Below, in pieces: positions 23,948 to 36,164 of a stretch of 64,000 nucleotides of DNA. Location: assembly GCA_025094145.1 (NCBI GenBank), contig JALLLS010000104.1:21001-85000 (forward strand), given 5' to 3'. Positions within the stretch are counted from its first letter, which is position 1, and every line of letters begins with the position of its first letter. The DNA comes from Spinellus fusiger (lineage: Eukaryota > Mucoromycota > Mucoromycetes > Mucorales > Phycomycetaceae). The position numbers were made by a program, and so were the translations under genes. The notes below the pieces were generated by a model, which was not told the origin of the DNA, ran no database searches, and was given only the letters and a program-made list of their open reading frames with translations.

Positions 23948-26019
23948 ATGCACTCACCTACACGTCACACGTCCAAACTATCGCTGGGCTCTTCACCTTC
24001 TGCCCTTAGTACAGATGAACATGAGCCTACGTTTATAGAGGAAGACGACTTGTTTGCCTACCACGCAGACTCCCCTGAGCCACTGTCGAATGAGGCCACT
24101 GATATTGAACAGGAGCTGAATGATCAGTACTCTGCCTCACCATTATCGTCTGTACCTGATGACTTTCCCCTGTCACGGTCAGCGTCGCCTGATATTGTAC
24201 GGAAGCGCAAAGTGGAGGAAGTTGTGGAGAGTCCTACAAGTACCAGCAGCACCAGCAGCACCAGCAGTAAGAAGAAAGGGTATGTGGCAGGTATTCCTGA
24301 TTCACTGGAAGGACCTCTCCATCCTTATAGCCCTTACAGTCACTATCCACACCACCCACAGCCACAGCCACAGCTACAGCCACAGCCACAGCCACAGCCA
24401 CAGCCACAGCCGCACCTCCACCAAGAGAGTACAGTTACCACCACTACCACCACCACCGCAATGAACACCACAATGAACACCATGAACACCATGAACACCA
24501 TGAACACCATGAACACTATGAACACTATGAACACCATGAATATTACTACTCCTACTGCTGCTACTCCTACTGCTGCTACTCCTGCTGCTGCTACTCCTGC
24601 TGCTGCTGCTACCACCACCACCACTACTACTACTATTGCAGCAGCAGCAGCAGCAAGTATAGTCACGGACACAGTAACAGCTGCTTCTATTGACCCACCC
24701 AAAGAACTGGATACTCGCAGTCGACGTCGGTCTATTCGTGGAGAACCAACTAAAGAGGAGGAGGAGGAGGAGGAGGAGACAGTGGAGAAGGAAAAGACAA
24801 TCCATACGCGTTCTACCAAACAAACTCTCCTCTCTCCTACAGTAGAAGAGAAGTTTGACTTTATGAGTGCTGTGTTTTGTGGTGAGTTATCTACACCCAG
24901 GGAGTGTTGATCCTCCTTCTGATATTGTTCTTCCTATTAATCCAGAAGAAGAACTAGAGGAAGAAGAGGAAGAAGAGGAGGAAGAGGAGGAAGAGGAGGA
25001 AGGGAAATCTGGAGTGACAGCACCAGAACAACCTCCTCCCCTCAATACAGAAGAAGAAGAAGCAGAGGAGGAGGAGGAGGCAGTAGAAAAGGGAGAAAAA
25101 GAAGACATTGACAGCCAACGAAGACACAACGAAGCCCTGAAAGCACTGACATTTATTGAGATGGAATTTGCTCGTTTGCGAGACAAGTAAGAAAGACACA
25201 CTAAACCACAGGCACGATAGAATTCACTCATCCATGCCCATCCCATGTTATCATGTGATCTGAAGAATGTATGAAGAGAGAATGAATGAATTGAACCAAG
25301 AAGCCTCCATGATTGCCAATGGTAAGAGAGAGGGAACAACACGTGTCTTTATCTGCTTTGATGGTAGGTACGCATCCTGAGTTGGTGGTCTTTATGAAGG
25401 AGATTGAGGCCAAGAAGGGAAAGCGACTAAGAGAGGCTGAACAGTGGAGGACATGTCAGCACAACAACTACCGGCTGCAGTTTGAGGGGATGACGTATCA
25501 GGCCAACATGCACTTTTCTGTAAGTCAGACTGCCTTGCCAGAGAGGAGTTTCCCTGCCCCTGGGTCCACTTATCTCCATCTATGAACATTACAGAGCGAG
25601 AAGAATGCATTGCGCCGTGACTTGCTACAGAGCCTCAATGGCAGGCGCTTCAAAATGGAGGATGAGCGCACGAAGCTCAATGAGAAACAAGGCAAGTGTG
25701 GCTTGCTTCAGGAAAGAAAGAGGCCATTGGCACTGACAGACGGGAATGTGTATGTATTCCAGTGCGGCCATTGGTGGATGCGAGTGTTCTCCTTCTACGC
25801 AAGCAGCACCAGAAGCAGGAATCAGGCGAATTGCAGGACATCAAAAACACAGTCGGGTTTCCTGTGGCCCCTCCTGCCACTGGACTATCTCTCAAGGACA
25901 TTGAAGAAGATCTTTATGCACTCAGGGTAGGTGTTCTTTTGTAATCCCACCACTCATCTACACTGCACTGTGTTGTGCTGTACTGTACTGTGGTGCAGCC
26001 TATTCCAGGCCGGTCTTAG
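23948..26019 (+). CDS. Sds3/Dep1-family subunit of the Sin3-Rpd3 histone deacetylase complex
   Basis: A predicted nuclear corepressor subunit. Seven exons: 23948-24881, 24946-25186, 25266-25321, 25368-25519, 25595-25691, 25763-25926 and 25999-26019, giving about 563 residues. The Sds3-like domain (about residues 370-490) reads ALTFIEMEFARLRDKMYEER, NELNQEASMIANGTHPEL, KRLREAEQWRTCQHNN and RRDLLQSLNGRRFKMEDERT. The first 310 residues are low complexity: (QP)n, a repeated MNT unit, then T/A runs and an acidic run. The exon 5 to 6 intron needs a GC donor (GCAAGT at 25692) with the acceptor ending at 25762, since no GT donor keeps phase with a good acceptor. A 44-nt GT-AG alternative (25696-25739) also keeps phase but has a poor donor. 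Whether this is Sds3 or Dep1 is not settled. Confidence 0.82.
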
Positions 26020-26389
26020 AATGCACATGTAAATAAAGACACGGAAACATCCAAAAAGAAAGAAAGAGAAAAGAGAAAAGGTGTGACTGTGGGTGGAGAA
26101 GCACGTGGTGTGGGGAAGAAAGAAGGAGAGAAAGAGAAAATAATAAGAGAGGGAAAGTAGGGTTGCCTGTTTTGGGAGGCCGCCTTTTGGAGGAAGAGGA
26201 TTGAGTGGAGCGGCAGTAGCAACAACAGCAGTGACGTAGAAAGAAAAAGAAAAAGAAGAAAAAAAGAGTGTGTTCTCTTGATGAATTCTATTTGGCAGTA
26301 GACCCTCCTCCCCCCCACTCCCCCCACCCAGTGACTGTCATGTCGAGTGTGAGCCACAGGAGTCCGAAGAAGTCCCTCCCCTTGGAAAC

Positions 26390-27219
26390 ATGTCCGTCCG
26401 AGCCACTGCCAGTGAGTCCCCGTCCATGGCAAGTACAGAACAAGACGACTTTTCCAGAGACCTCATTCATGCGTTTGATACAAGGCGGTCTCAACTAAGG
26501 CAGGAGATGGCCCTAGAGGTAAAGAAAAGAAGAGAGATGATGAAGAGAAAGAGGACTGCTCATCTGTCTGTTCTCACTGCTCTTGTTGCTTTCCATGACG
26601 GCATCAACAACAGCCTTCTACCACCCACACAAGAACACAGCCAAAAAGTACAACACCTGCCAAGACAGAACCCACACCCACAGATGCCACACCCAACCGT
26701 CGTCGTCGTTCAGCAGGTGAATTACTGCGCCGTTCATCCGCCTACTTCAAGGCAAAACTAGACGCGTTCAAGGGCTCCCGGTCTCATGACAACCTGAAGG
26801 CACCCGCAAAGAAAGACAGTCCTCCCTCTGTTCCCTTCAAGATGGCCATTAATACGACGATGGCTCTCCCTCCAAGCTCAGCCACTCAACACTCCTTTGG
26901 CACTCTCCGTCCTCCCATCATCACCCACTACCCACCCAAACCACTGTATTATTCCCCAGTCACGCCTATTGACACCCCCCTCACTGACCCTCCACTTCCA
27001 TCCTCACGGCCTGTTTCCTCGTCGTCGCGGTCTATTGTCCACCGCCTCTCTCTTCCTCTGCTACGTCACTCTGCTCATGGCTCCTCAGTACATGGCTCCT
27101 CAGTGCATGGCTCCTCAGTGCATGGCTCTTCTGCTGTGACAGACACAGGCGACAGTACCAGGAAGAAAGACGACAAACACAACAAGCCAAGAAAAGGCAA
27201 AGAAAGGGCTACTGCTTAG
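26390..27219 (+). CDS. unknown proline/serine-rich protein
   Basis: Two exons (26390-26518, 26614-27219) close in phase, giving about 244 residues. The N-terminal 43 residues are helical and charged (DLIHAFDTRRSQLRQEMALE). The middle has a basic, helix-like patch (RRRRSAGELLRRSSAYFKAK, then LDAFKGSRSHDN). The rest is disordered, with four near-identical HGSS repeats coded by an 18-nt tandem repeat at about 27076-27130 and a basic end (KPRKGKERATA). An upstream exon from ATG 26340 is possible, since a GTGAGT donor follows, but no partner acceptor fits. No family is recognised. Confidence 0.6.
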
Positions 27220-27805
27220 AAGGGTGTAGGTGCAGATGTCTTTGTCTTTCTCCTCCCACTCCATTTGATATATACACAACAAACACTTGTAGACTTCCTT
27301 ACACACATCACATCTTTCTTCTTTTCCCTTTTCCCTTTTCTTTTTTCTTTCTTTTCCCTTCATTTCTCCCATATCTATTCCCACCCCACCCATGTTTCAT
27401 TATTATTATCATTGTTATTTTTTCATTTTCTTAGAATGCAATAGACAGAGAGTTCATCTCAAGCCAAAAATTGACCAGAGCTTCCTAATAAATTAGGCAG
27501 GCTCTGGTACATTGCATTATGTAGTTGGGTTGGCAGTCACTCATCGGTCATACACCTCATGTGAGCAAGCACTCCCCCTTGAAAAGAACAAGGAAAAAGA
27601 CAGTGGGAAAAGAAAAAGGGTTTTTTATAGGGCTGCAGAATAAAAAAATCCCTCCGCACTCTCCTCCCCAACCCATCCGAGGAATGTGTGACTGGGAATG
27701 ACGGCAGAGAGTATGAATGGGAAGAGAGGCGGGGACAGAATCATGGACAGTGTTTGTTGTGCATGTGTGGCTGGCTTGGCTTGGCTGAGATTGAAATAAA
27801 GGATC
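27220..27805. other. intergenic region with a nested inverted repeat
   Basis: This is the 3' end of the unknown gene and the promoter of ANY1. It includes the inverted-repeat element at 27435-27518, annotated separately. A 60-codon frame on the minus strand (27625-27807) has no features. Confidence 0.5.
27435..27518. ncRNA. possible structured RNA or hairpin element
   Basis: There are three nested inverted repeats. AATGCAAT (27435-27442) pairs with ATTGCATT (27511-27518), ACCAGAGC (27474-27481) with GCTCTGGT (27501-27508), and CCTAA (27484-27488) with TTAGG (27493-27497) around the loop TAAA. Pairing is perfect in each arm. It could be a 3'-UTR structure, a small RNA or a DNA inverted repeat. 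No known family is recognised. Confidence 0.35.
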
Positions 27806-28949
27806 ATGGTCTCTATTCTACTTTCTGTAGTGATGGTGGTGGGCCCAGTGGTGGGCTACATTGACCAAGTAAGTCATGCACCTCGACAGTAGGAAGACTC
27901 AACAGGAGGTGGTGTAGTATGTGATGATCCAAAGAAAAAAGTCAAGTATAGGATTCAACCCTGCCACATGTGGTATTCTATTGTTTTCAAGGTAAACAGC
28001 AGAAAAAGAGAAAGAAGACGAGCAAAAGAAAGAAGAGAATACTCACTGTTGTATGTATCGGCGTTGTTGTATTCAGTATTCTACGTCTGTTCTTCTGGAA
28101 AGTCATCCATGTCCATTGTGTCTATACTTATGCACTCCTTCTTGCTTGTGTGTATTGCTTTACTGTCCATTGTGTTATTCTAGGCTGGGCAAACGGTTCG
28201 ATATCACTCTCCTCATCCAGTCCATTGTTATGCTGTTCTTCCAGCTCATCTTGCTCCAGGCAGTCGTCAAGTACAAGTATGGCCCCACCCCCACCCCCAG
28301 AGCACTCTACAGCGACATTGGGTCCTACCTCTCCTCCTCTTCTTTGGATGATCAGCTAGAGGCAGAGGCAGAGGGAGGGAGAAAGGGGCTGTGGAAGTTC
28401 TGGGCATGGGACAGATACAGAGACTATCTCTACTGCTTAATCGTGCTGACTGCTGTCGTGGGTGTTCTGTTTTTCTTCTTGAGGGAGAAGTATGTGTTTG
28501 TGGAGATTCTTGGCATGGTGAGTCTTGGCATTGAGAGCACCTTGCCATTGCCCCAGTGCTGGGACAATTTCAGACGACGGTCGACAGCTGGATTCAGTCT
28601 GCTGGTGTTGGGCAGCTGGGTAAGTGGCATCTGCTGAGGGAGAGAGGGGGGGTATTGATCTGTTGGCAGTTCTTGGGAGATGGCTACAAGGTGTTCTATT
28701 TCGTCACTACCCTTGCACCTATCCAATTCACTCTGTGTGGCATCATCCAACTCTGTGTGGATAGTTTAATTGTACTGCAGTTTATCATCTTCTCTGACAG
28801 AGTAAAGAAGTGGTTTGGCTTCTCGCCATGGTTGGATGAGGAGGATCAGCAAGGTAAGATCAATGGAACCAATAAAGTACAACTCATGCATGAACATGGC
28901 ATTGAGAATAGCAGCTGCACTGTTGCGTGATGATACCGATTCCTTCTAG
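27806..28949 (+). CDS. ANY1: PQ-loop membrane protein, ANY1/SLC66A2 (PQLC1) family
   Basis: A polytopic Golgi/endosomal protein. Yeast Any1 antagonises phospholipid flippases, and the human homologue is SLC66A2. Exons are 27806-27868, 27918-27991, 28077-28101, 28184/5-28619, 28670-28853 and 28912-28949. There are two PQ-loop repeats: VVGYIDQYVMIQRKKSSIGF near the N-terminus and LPLPQCWDNFRRRSTAGFS in exon 4. The intervening KLGKRFDITLLIQS and the later FLGDGYKVFYFVTTLAPIQF match SLC66A2. The first loop has DQ in place of PQ. The exon 3 to 4 junction is one base out of phase with canonical sites: exon 3 ends TGGAAA|GTCATC and exon 4 should start CTG after TCTAGG. The family assignment is secure, but that junction is not. 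Confidence 0.88.
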
Positions 28950-30885
28950 CACCATCTCCTCTGGTAGCAAACAGAGTTGGGTGGTCAATGAGAAGGCATG
29001 CATCGCCAGAATAATGATGATGATAAATAGAGAAAGGTGGACACTGTTTCTTTATGAATAGAGTCATATTATCATCCTTTAGAGTGTGGATAAATTGCGA
29101 CTACTGATATAAAGATTGCTATTTATCTTGTTATTTAGTCTATTGGTGTTTATGCTAATGCCTTTCTCTTTCTTTCTTTAGTGGGGTGGGTTAGAGTGAA
29201 TTGTTATGTCAGAAAATAAATGCTTTCATCTCACTCTATTGCTGCTACTATTCTGTTGATAGACAGTAGACACTAAACAATACACACAATGCACACAATG
29301 CACACACTACACAAGAATGGAGATATAAAAAACAATGACCTATTTTGACAGTAGCCAACATGCCATTGAATGCAGAGTATATATTATATTGTTATATATT
29401 TGAACAGGACTATGTATTGGAGCAGAAGAATAGTTTATTTTGTATTGGTTGATATTTATGTTGACATGGGCAATGATACCAATACAAAAGAAACTATGCC
29501 TGTCTCAGCTACTTGTACTCACTCCACAGTTGAATAAAAGAACCCCAACTCTGCCCATTTACTGCTGTATTCTTTCTTACGGTAAATCCATTCTATCTAT
29601 AGGAACCACTTACATTACATACACCTAAGGATTTCATCCATCAGTAACACACCATGTGAATACAAACAAGACCAATAGGTAAACAGGAATAAACCATTTT
29701 TATATTCTTATCAACCGAAATAGAATATTAAGCAGATCTTTTTTTTTTCTTTCCTTTCCTGACACAACATCCAAGTCGTATTCACCTTTATTTTAGTTGT
29801 GTTAATCCACATTCCTCCAAGACATCCACTTCACTCCACTGATTGGCTCATGATTCTGTCTTAATGTTTGACAGCTGAAGCATAAGTAAGTAACATGTAA
29901 CATTTTGTGAGTTCAGTAGTTGAATTATACTTTATAAGTTTTCTCTCAGCTTATTGCAATTTTACTAACTCAAATGACGCACCAAAAAGATAAGAAAGAA
30001 TAAAATAACCACAGCTGGTTTTTGTTTTGTTTTGTTTTGTTTTGCATTCTCTCTCATAAAGACAGAGATAACAAGAGAAAGAATACCTATCTAAAGCCTT
30101 GCTTATCTTATAGGTAGAAGGTGATGCTTATACAAGTCCCACTTCATTCAGTAGAAGCCATGAGCTGACTGCATGAAAATTAAATAAAAGAAACCTTTCT
30201 GTAGGATGGTGTTGCATTGCAGATGAGTTGCTTTATTCAACTTTAATCTATTTCCGCTATTCTACAAGTGACAGGGAAGAGATTAAGGTGGCACAGACCC
30301 TTTACAGGCTTCACAGCTTTTATATTTGAGGATCTGTGCTTCTGTTCAGTTGTCAAGAGACAAGAGATGACAAGACTATGCGATAAGAGAGAAGGAGAGA
30401 AGGAGGAGGAGAGAAAGAGTGTGTCCTTGGGCATGGAATCCACTCAACAGTGCTTCTCTTTTTCTTTTACATTCTATCCATGTCTATAAAATTAACGGCT
30501 GCTTATTCATACACTATTTTTATTCTATTTTCCATCACTCTACTAGGAATCTAACTTTTATTATCCATTCCTAAGGAAGAAAAAATAATAAAAAAAACAT
30601 CCTCTGTTAGAACTAGCAGTCTATATATCTTGTGATTTCAAGCCAACAAGAAAAGAGACAAGAGATAAATAAAAAGCCAAGATTAGATTGATAATATATC
30701 TATAAATTAACAAATCCAAAGAAAACAAATAGGAAAAATATTTAAATATAAACACACCTCGCCTTTTTCTCTGTTCTAATCATTAGTCTATTTTGTGATA
30801 AGACTTATTTTGTATTTCCTTCATTTATTTACAGTTCAAAAAAATAAAATAACAAACGAGCAGAACGCGTTATCAAAGATTGACT
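28950..30885. other. AT-rich intergenic region
   Basis: It separates ANY1 from the convergent MAG-like gene. A (TTTTG)n run lies at about 30018-30045. Open frames of 60-75 codons here have no features. No gene is supported. Confidence 0.5.
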
Positions 30886-32401
30886 TTAATGGGCAAGGTT
30901 AAACTCCTCCTTGAGTTCAGTGATTTCCTCCTCAAGCTCTGCCTTTGTAACATAGTCATTGGCACCACCAGCAGCAGTGACAGGTGCAGCAGCATCAGTG
31001 GTAGCATCAGTGGTAGCAGTGGTAGCATCAGTGGTAGCATCAGTGGTAGCAGTAGTGGCATCCGTGGTGGTGTCCACAGACTCCACATCATCGGAGTTGG
31101 TGTGTTGTTGATCAGTATTAGCCAATTTGGTTTGCAATACCAGGAAGAAAGATTTCCATTGTTCAACAGTGGTATAACCACTGGTGATAGTAGTGACGGA
31201 GTCCAAAGTGGACTGCATGTCAGGGTAAGAGTGCTTCAAAGAAACAGTCAACTGTTTCCATTCTTCCTGGATAGAGACAAGGTCAGGGTGGTCATTAGCG
31301 TACTGGATGGCCTCTTCAAGCAATGCCTTGACATCAGCCTCCTGCTCAGCATTGGCAGTAGCATCTGTGCCAGCAACTTCAGGGGTTTGGGAGATTTCAG
31401 CAAGGACGTTGTTGACGTGGGTGTTTCCAGTGTAATCACCGGGAACAACACGCATACAACCGTAGCCAGATCGACCGGTGTTACAGTCCACCTATGAAAG
31501 CAAAGTCAGTTTTTATTTTTAGTTTTTCCCTTAATATCTTTTTCTTAATATTTTATTATTTTCCTTACCTTGTTTTGACAGCAACGAATGCACCAGCGGC
31601 TGTCAGCAGGTTCAACAACGTTTACAAAGAAGTTGTAACCAGAGCACTGGGCACCGACAGGCTTGCCCTGACCATGGTTATCGTACTAAAAAATATAAAA
31701 GGTGAGTCTTGGCTGTATAAAAGAAAGATGGGTGGGTATGCAGTCCCTGCTATCTTCTAATTGACTTGTTCTATTTCCCACACCCTTATCTATAATAATA
31801 GCAATAATAGCAATAATAATAGCAATAATAATAGCAATAATAATAGCAATAATAATAGTAATAGTAATAAAAACAAGAGCCAATGATTTACCTGTCCTCC
31901 TTCATCTCCGGGAAGGAACTGGAACTTGGTGGTATCCATGTAACCTGTCACCTGGACATAGGTGGCTGTCTTTTGGTAGTGGGCTACTGTGATAAGACCA
32001 GCAGGGAAGGTCTTGGCATTAGGAACAATACCAGCCTTGGTACAGTAAGCCACACCAAAGTCCTCGTGAGTGGCAATGTCCACCTTGGGACCAGGAGGCA
32101 AGAAGAAACAGAAATCAGTTTGGCTGTTCAACTTCACCAAAGGGTTTTTGCTGTTCACAGGGCTGGTGGCAGTAGGTGCTGTGCTAGTAGTCTTGGTGGG
32201 TGCTGCAGAGGTAGTAGTAGTAGCAGCAGCAGCAGTGGTAGTGACAGGCTTAGCAGGCACGGCCTTTTGAGCAGCGTAACTAATGGCGTCAAGGCTATCA
32301 GCAGATCCCTCAGCGACCCACTCGCTGGATTGGGCCAGGGTGCTAGGCAACAAGGCAGCTACAGTGAGCACCAACAAGGCGGAAGAGGTAATGAACTTCA
32401 T
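30886..32401 (-). CDS. secreted cysteine-containing glycoprotein, MAG-like (fungal)
   Basis: Three exons close in phase (32401-31892, 31685-31569, 31491-30886), giving about 410 residues. It starts with a signal peptide (MKFITSSALLVLTVAALLPS, cleavage likely near TLAQ), then a T/A/P linker. A conserved domain follows (about residues 95-255): LNSQTDFCFFLPPGPKVD, GVAYCTKAG, YVQVTGYMDTTKFQFLPGDE, DSRWCIRCCQN and CNTGRSGYGCMRVVP. This pattern resembles the basidiomycete macrophage-activating-glycoprotein family as I remember it. The C-terminal 150 residues include a TTDA/TTATTDA tandem repeat and a short acidic coiled coil. I chose the second ATG of the frame because the signal peptide starts there. 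The first intron holds an (AATAATAGC)n repeat. It is probably a wall or extracellular protein, and its activity is unknown. Confidence 0.75.
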
Positions 32402-33411
32402 GAGTGTGAGTGAGTAGGTAGGAAATAAAACGAGGGGAAATTGCGAAAGAAGACTCAATAAAGAAGCTATTCTTCAGTGCCGTTTTTTTTAATCTAATTT
32501 ATAGTAAAGTATTGCCACTGTTTTCTGTCTTTCTCTGTTTTATTTTTTATGTTTCCGCTTTCCTTTCCTCTGTTTTTTGGTAGGAAGGAATATGAAATGG
32601 ATATAAATAGGACACAAATCATATCCACACACACTCACACACACACACGTTTCGTTGACTTAATTCTCTACTTTGCTTCTTTTTTTTGCCTTTTTTGCCT
32701 TGTATTTTTAGTGATTGAATGAGCCAAAAACAGAGAATTAGAGTGACCACTCATGGACTTGATGCATATTGAAATAGGGTTGAGCGTCAATCCAGCTGTT
32801 TGTTTATCAGTGTCTTTCAATGTCTGCAGTGTTACCCAAAGAAACTAAACACCAAGCACCAGGCACCAGGCACCAGGCAAGTGAGCCATGAAAGGGGTCG
32901 TTCTTTGCTCTTCTCTTTTTGACTCTGTGTTGGCCTCTTTCATTGGAAACAAGTTCGGAAATTAAATGTCTATTTTTGCTCTTTTCTCCACTCTCTGTCT
33001 CTCTGTCTCTCTGTCTCTTCTCTCTTTTCCCTCTGATGCTATATCCAAAGAGATATACTAGATTGATGATGAACAAATAAAGTATAAATTGTCTTCTTTA
33101 CTCCGAGAACAGTTATTATAGTGATATGGTGCCTTTTAATAGATTCTATCCGATAAATAGTGTATCTATTGATAGATATTAGTTTCCGCTAAAGTGTCTG
33201 TTAATAAAAGTAACTACGAATGAGCGATTTGCTTAAAACAAACAGTAACAGAAAAGAAAAAGAAAATAGACACCAAATCTAGAATTATGACTCAGATGAT
33301 CTAATGATTTCATACTCAAATTAGAACAAGAGAACAGAAATTGAGGCAATAGGTGATATTTCTCTCTCTTTTTCAGTGCAAAGCCAGAAGCAAAAGCAAC
33401 CTTCCTATAGA

Positions 33412-33598
33412 ATATAGTATAATATAGTATAATATAGTATAATATAGTATAATATAGTATAGTATAATATAATATAGTATAATATAATATAGTATAATGG
33501 AATATAATATAATATACTATAATACAATACAATACAATATAATATAATATACTATAATATAACATAATATAGTATAGTATAGTATAATGGAATATAGT
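33412..33598. repeat. (ATAGTATAAT)n AT-rich minisatellite
   Basis: Five- and ten-base units of the type ATAGTATAAT repeat with small changes across about 185 bases. Confidence 0.9.
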
Positions 33599-36115
33599 AC
33601 ACTACACTGCAAGAATCATTAAGGCATAGAAGAATGGCTATGCATAGATAGGATCTCCTCTCCCATGAGCTCTAGTGTACACAGAAAGGCGATAAGCTCA
33701 TCATCATTAAGAGATAATTTCGAATACAGCACGGAGAGAATTGGGTATTGGAGAACGAGACAGTGGAAATGCATCCATATTTTGAAGATCAGGTCTGCTA
33801 ATTTAAGACACTAGTCTCGGAAGAACCCACTAACATTCTATACAAGTGCCAAGAAGATAAGCCATAATGTTCTAATAAAGTCTTCATAGCTGATTTCTTA
33901 TTTATTTATATATTCTATATTTTTTCTTTTTTTCCAGGTAAAATAGAAAGAAAGAAAGAAAGGAGATCTGCCAGAAAATGTCTCTCTCTTTTCCAAGTAA
34001 AATATAAAAAGGTGTCATTTAAATCTACTGTTTTAATTTCTTCTATGCTCAGGAAATACCTTTTTATTTCATCTTTGTTGCCAAGGCAACCCATATAAAA
34101 TCTGAAACATGTTTAAAGTCACTAATCCATCTACATGGAATGACTGTGGATCAAGGGAGCGACTGTTCATAGAGTTATGACCCATGCAATGTTTCTGTCT
34201 ACATAGACATCCACCTACTTACCTATGCACACACCAACATGCTCACACACTCATACTCCTCAACTCTACTTTTAGAAGCCAGTTTTATGCTAAATGGCAG
34301 ATGGAGCTCAAACTATAATGAAATAGAGGCGGGAAAAGGGCATGTGGGGGAGGACAGGGAGGAGGAGAGAGAAGAATGGGTGAGGATAGATATTCTCCAG
34401 CATAGATACATATCAGTCACATCCGTGTAGAGAGAAAGAGAGAGGATATCCGGTCTCTTTGTCTCTTTTACGCCACACACACATACACACAGAGCACACG
34501 CCAACAGCCTCTTATTGGCTACAGATGAGCTGTGTGGCTTGAGATACATGTCTTATATCAAAGGGCCTATATGAGGAAACAATGAAAAGAGGAAGAAATA
34601 AAGTAAAAGACAGTGGGGATGCTTTTCCTTTTATACTATGGATTGGTTGGACTTTTTTTTTTAATATTATATATATATTACATAGCTTATATTATATATA
34701 TATATATTGCATAGCTTATAGCTTATATTTATAATAGCTCTACCATGGACGCATGAGTAAATCTTATCCCATCTGAAGGACGAGTGTCCATGTTTTCCTT
34801 TTCCTTTGTGAATGGTGGCGGTCGATCTATCTTTTTATTTTTATTTTATTTTATTTTATTTTATTTTTTATTTTTATAATTTAAGAAAAGGCCATGTGCC
34901 ATTTTTCTTTTGGATTATCTTTCCCTATTCTTCCTTAGGAACACATAAAATTTCCTTAAATATATTAAAGTACAATGTAAAGTGCATCTATCCTAGTGGG
35001 CTGATGCATTTGTTGGTGTCTATTATTATTCCTATACACTCATGTTGATGAATCTGTTGGCTTGTTTACATTGTTATTTATTTATCCATTTGTATACTTT
35101 CTACTGATATTTTTGTACTGTACTGTCATACCAAAAATAAGACAGACCTTTATTTATTTATTTTTAAAAATAGTCTTTTTGTTCATGACGGGTCACTGTT
35201 AATAAGAAGTTGCCTCTTTCTTGTATCATAAAACAATTCTTTATATCTATATCTTTTTCCTAGAAAGAAAGAAAAAAGAGATATACTTCTACTTACTATC
35301 ATGTCTAGAGAATAATGAATTGACATACAATAGTCTTTTCTTGCACTCATGATTAAATACGCCTAAGCATGATGAGATGTGGTATTTGAACTAGGATGGA
35401 ACTCGTATAAGAAAAGAAGAGCAAAGAGAAACAAAACTAGAGCTCAAAGTATGCTATTTAATTACCTATTTAAATAGCCTTGTGTTATTCTCGCATTGAA
35501 TAGGATGTGTAATGTTGGGCACGTATGATCTTAATGGAGACACATAGGGCCTTGTGGGGCTGGCTACTGACACATGAATTGAGCAGAAAAGGTGGGGTTT
35601 TGTGAATGTCTTTGTAAGTGTGAGGGTGTAGAGAAAAAATGACGTACAGAATATACCACGAACAAAACAAGGCACAGAGAAAAAAAAACGTGTTTATAGT
35701 CTGGCTGTGGCACTTGGTGAAAGCACAGTACGGAACCAACGAAAAGGAAAGAAACACAAAGGAAACAAGTTGGGAACAAGAAACAGCCCATCATCCGAGT
35801 CAGTATAATCCTATTTTATTTATACTCCAGAAAGTAGCTCGAATTCAAGGTCTGTTTTATTAAAGAAGAAGTAAACTACCCTTTTTATACTAATTGCTAT
35901 TTTATTCCCTATGATGTGGGATCTTGTCTTCTTATCATTGCTAATGGGGGCTTATATAATAGGATACATATCAACCGTGCCAAAAAAACATATCATTAAA
36001 AACGGAGTGATGTGAGATATAGTCACCATACAGTCCTTTGAAGAAGATAATATGTTATTTAATTTCTCAAAGATCATTCTACCCAAAAATAGATTCGTAT
36101 TTTAGTAAAGCCTTT

Positions 36116-36164
36116 CCACTCTCAATTGATCTTTTTACCGAAAACATTGATCAATTGAGAGTGG
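36116..36164. repeat. perfect 16-bp inverted repeat
   Basis: CCACTCTCAATTGATC at 36116-36131 is the exact reverse complement of 36149-36164, with a 17-nt loop. In RNA or single-stranded DNA it would form a stable hairpin. The context is AT-rich and otherwise featureless. Confidence 0.8.

Noticed and set aside
24343..24823. Two long minus-strand frames opposite the Sds3-like exon 1
   Set aside because: They are mirror images of the CAG/ACC/CTG repeats in that exon and code only V/S/G/C runs. The plus-strand frame joins the family domain.
25692..25711. A 20-nt GC-AG intron in the Sds3-like gene
   Set aside because: It restores phase but is far shorter than any other intron here. The same GC donor with the acceptor ending at 25762 gives a 71-nt intron, also in phase and with a better acceptor.
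27625..27807. 60-codon minus-strand ORF upstream of ANY1
   Set aside because: It lies in the ANY1 promoter, its composition is not distinctive and it has no features.
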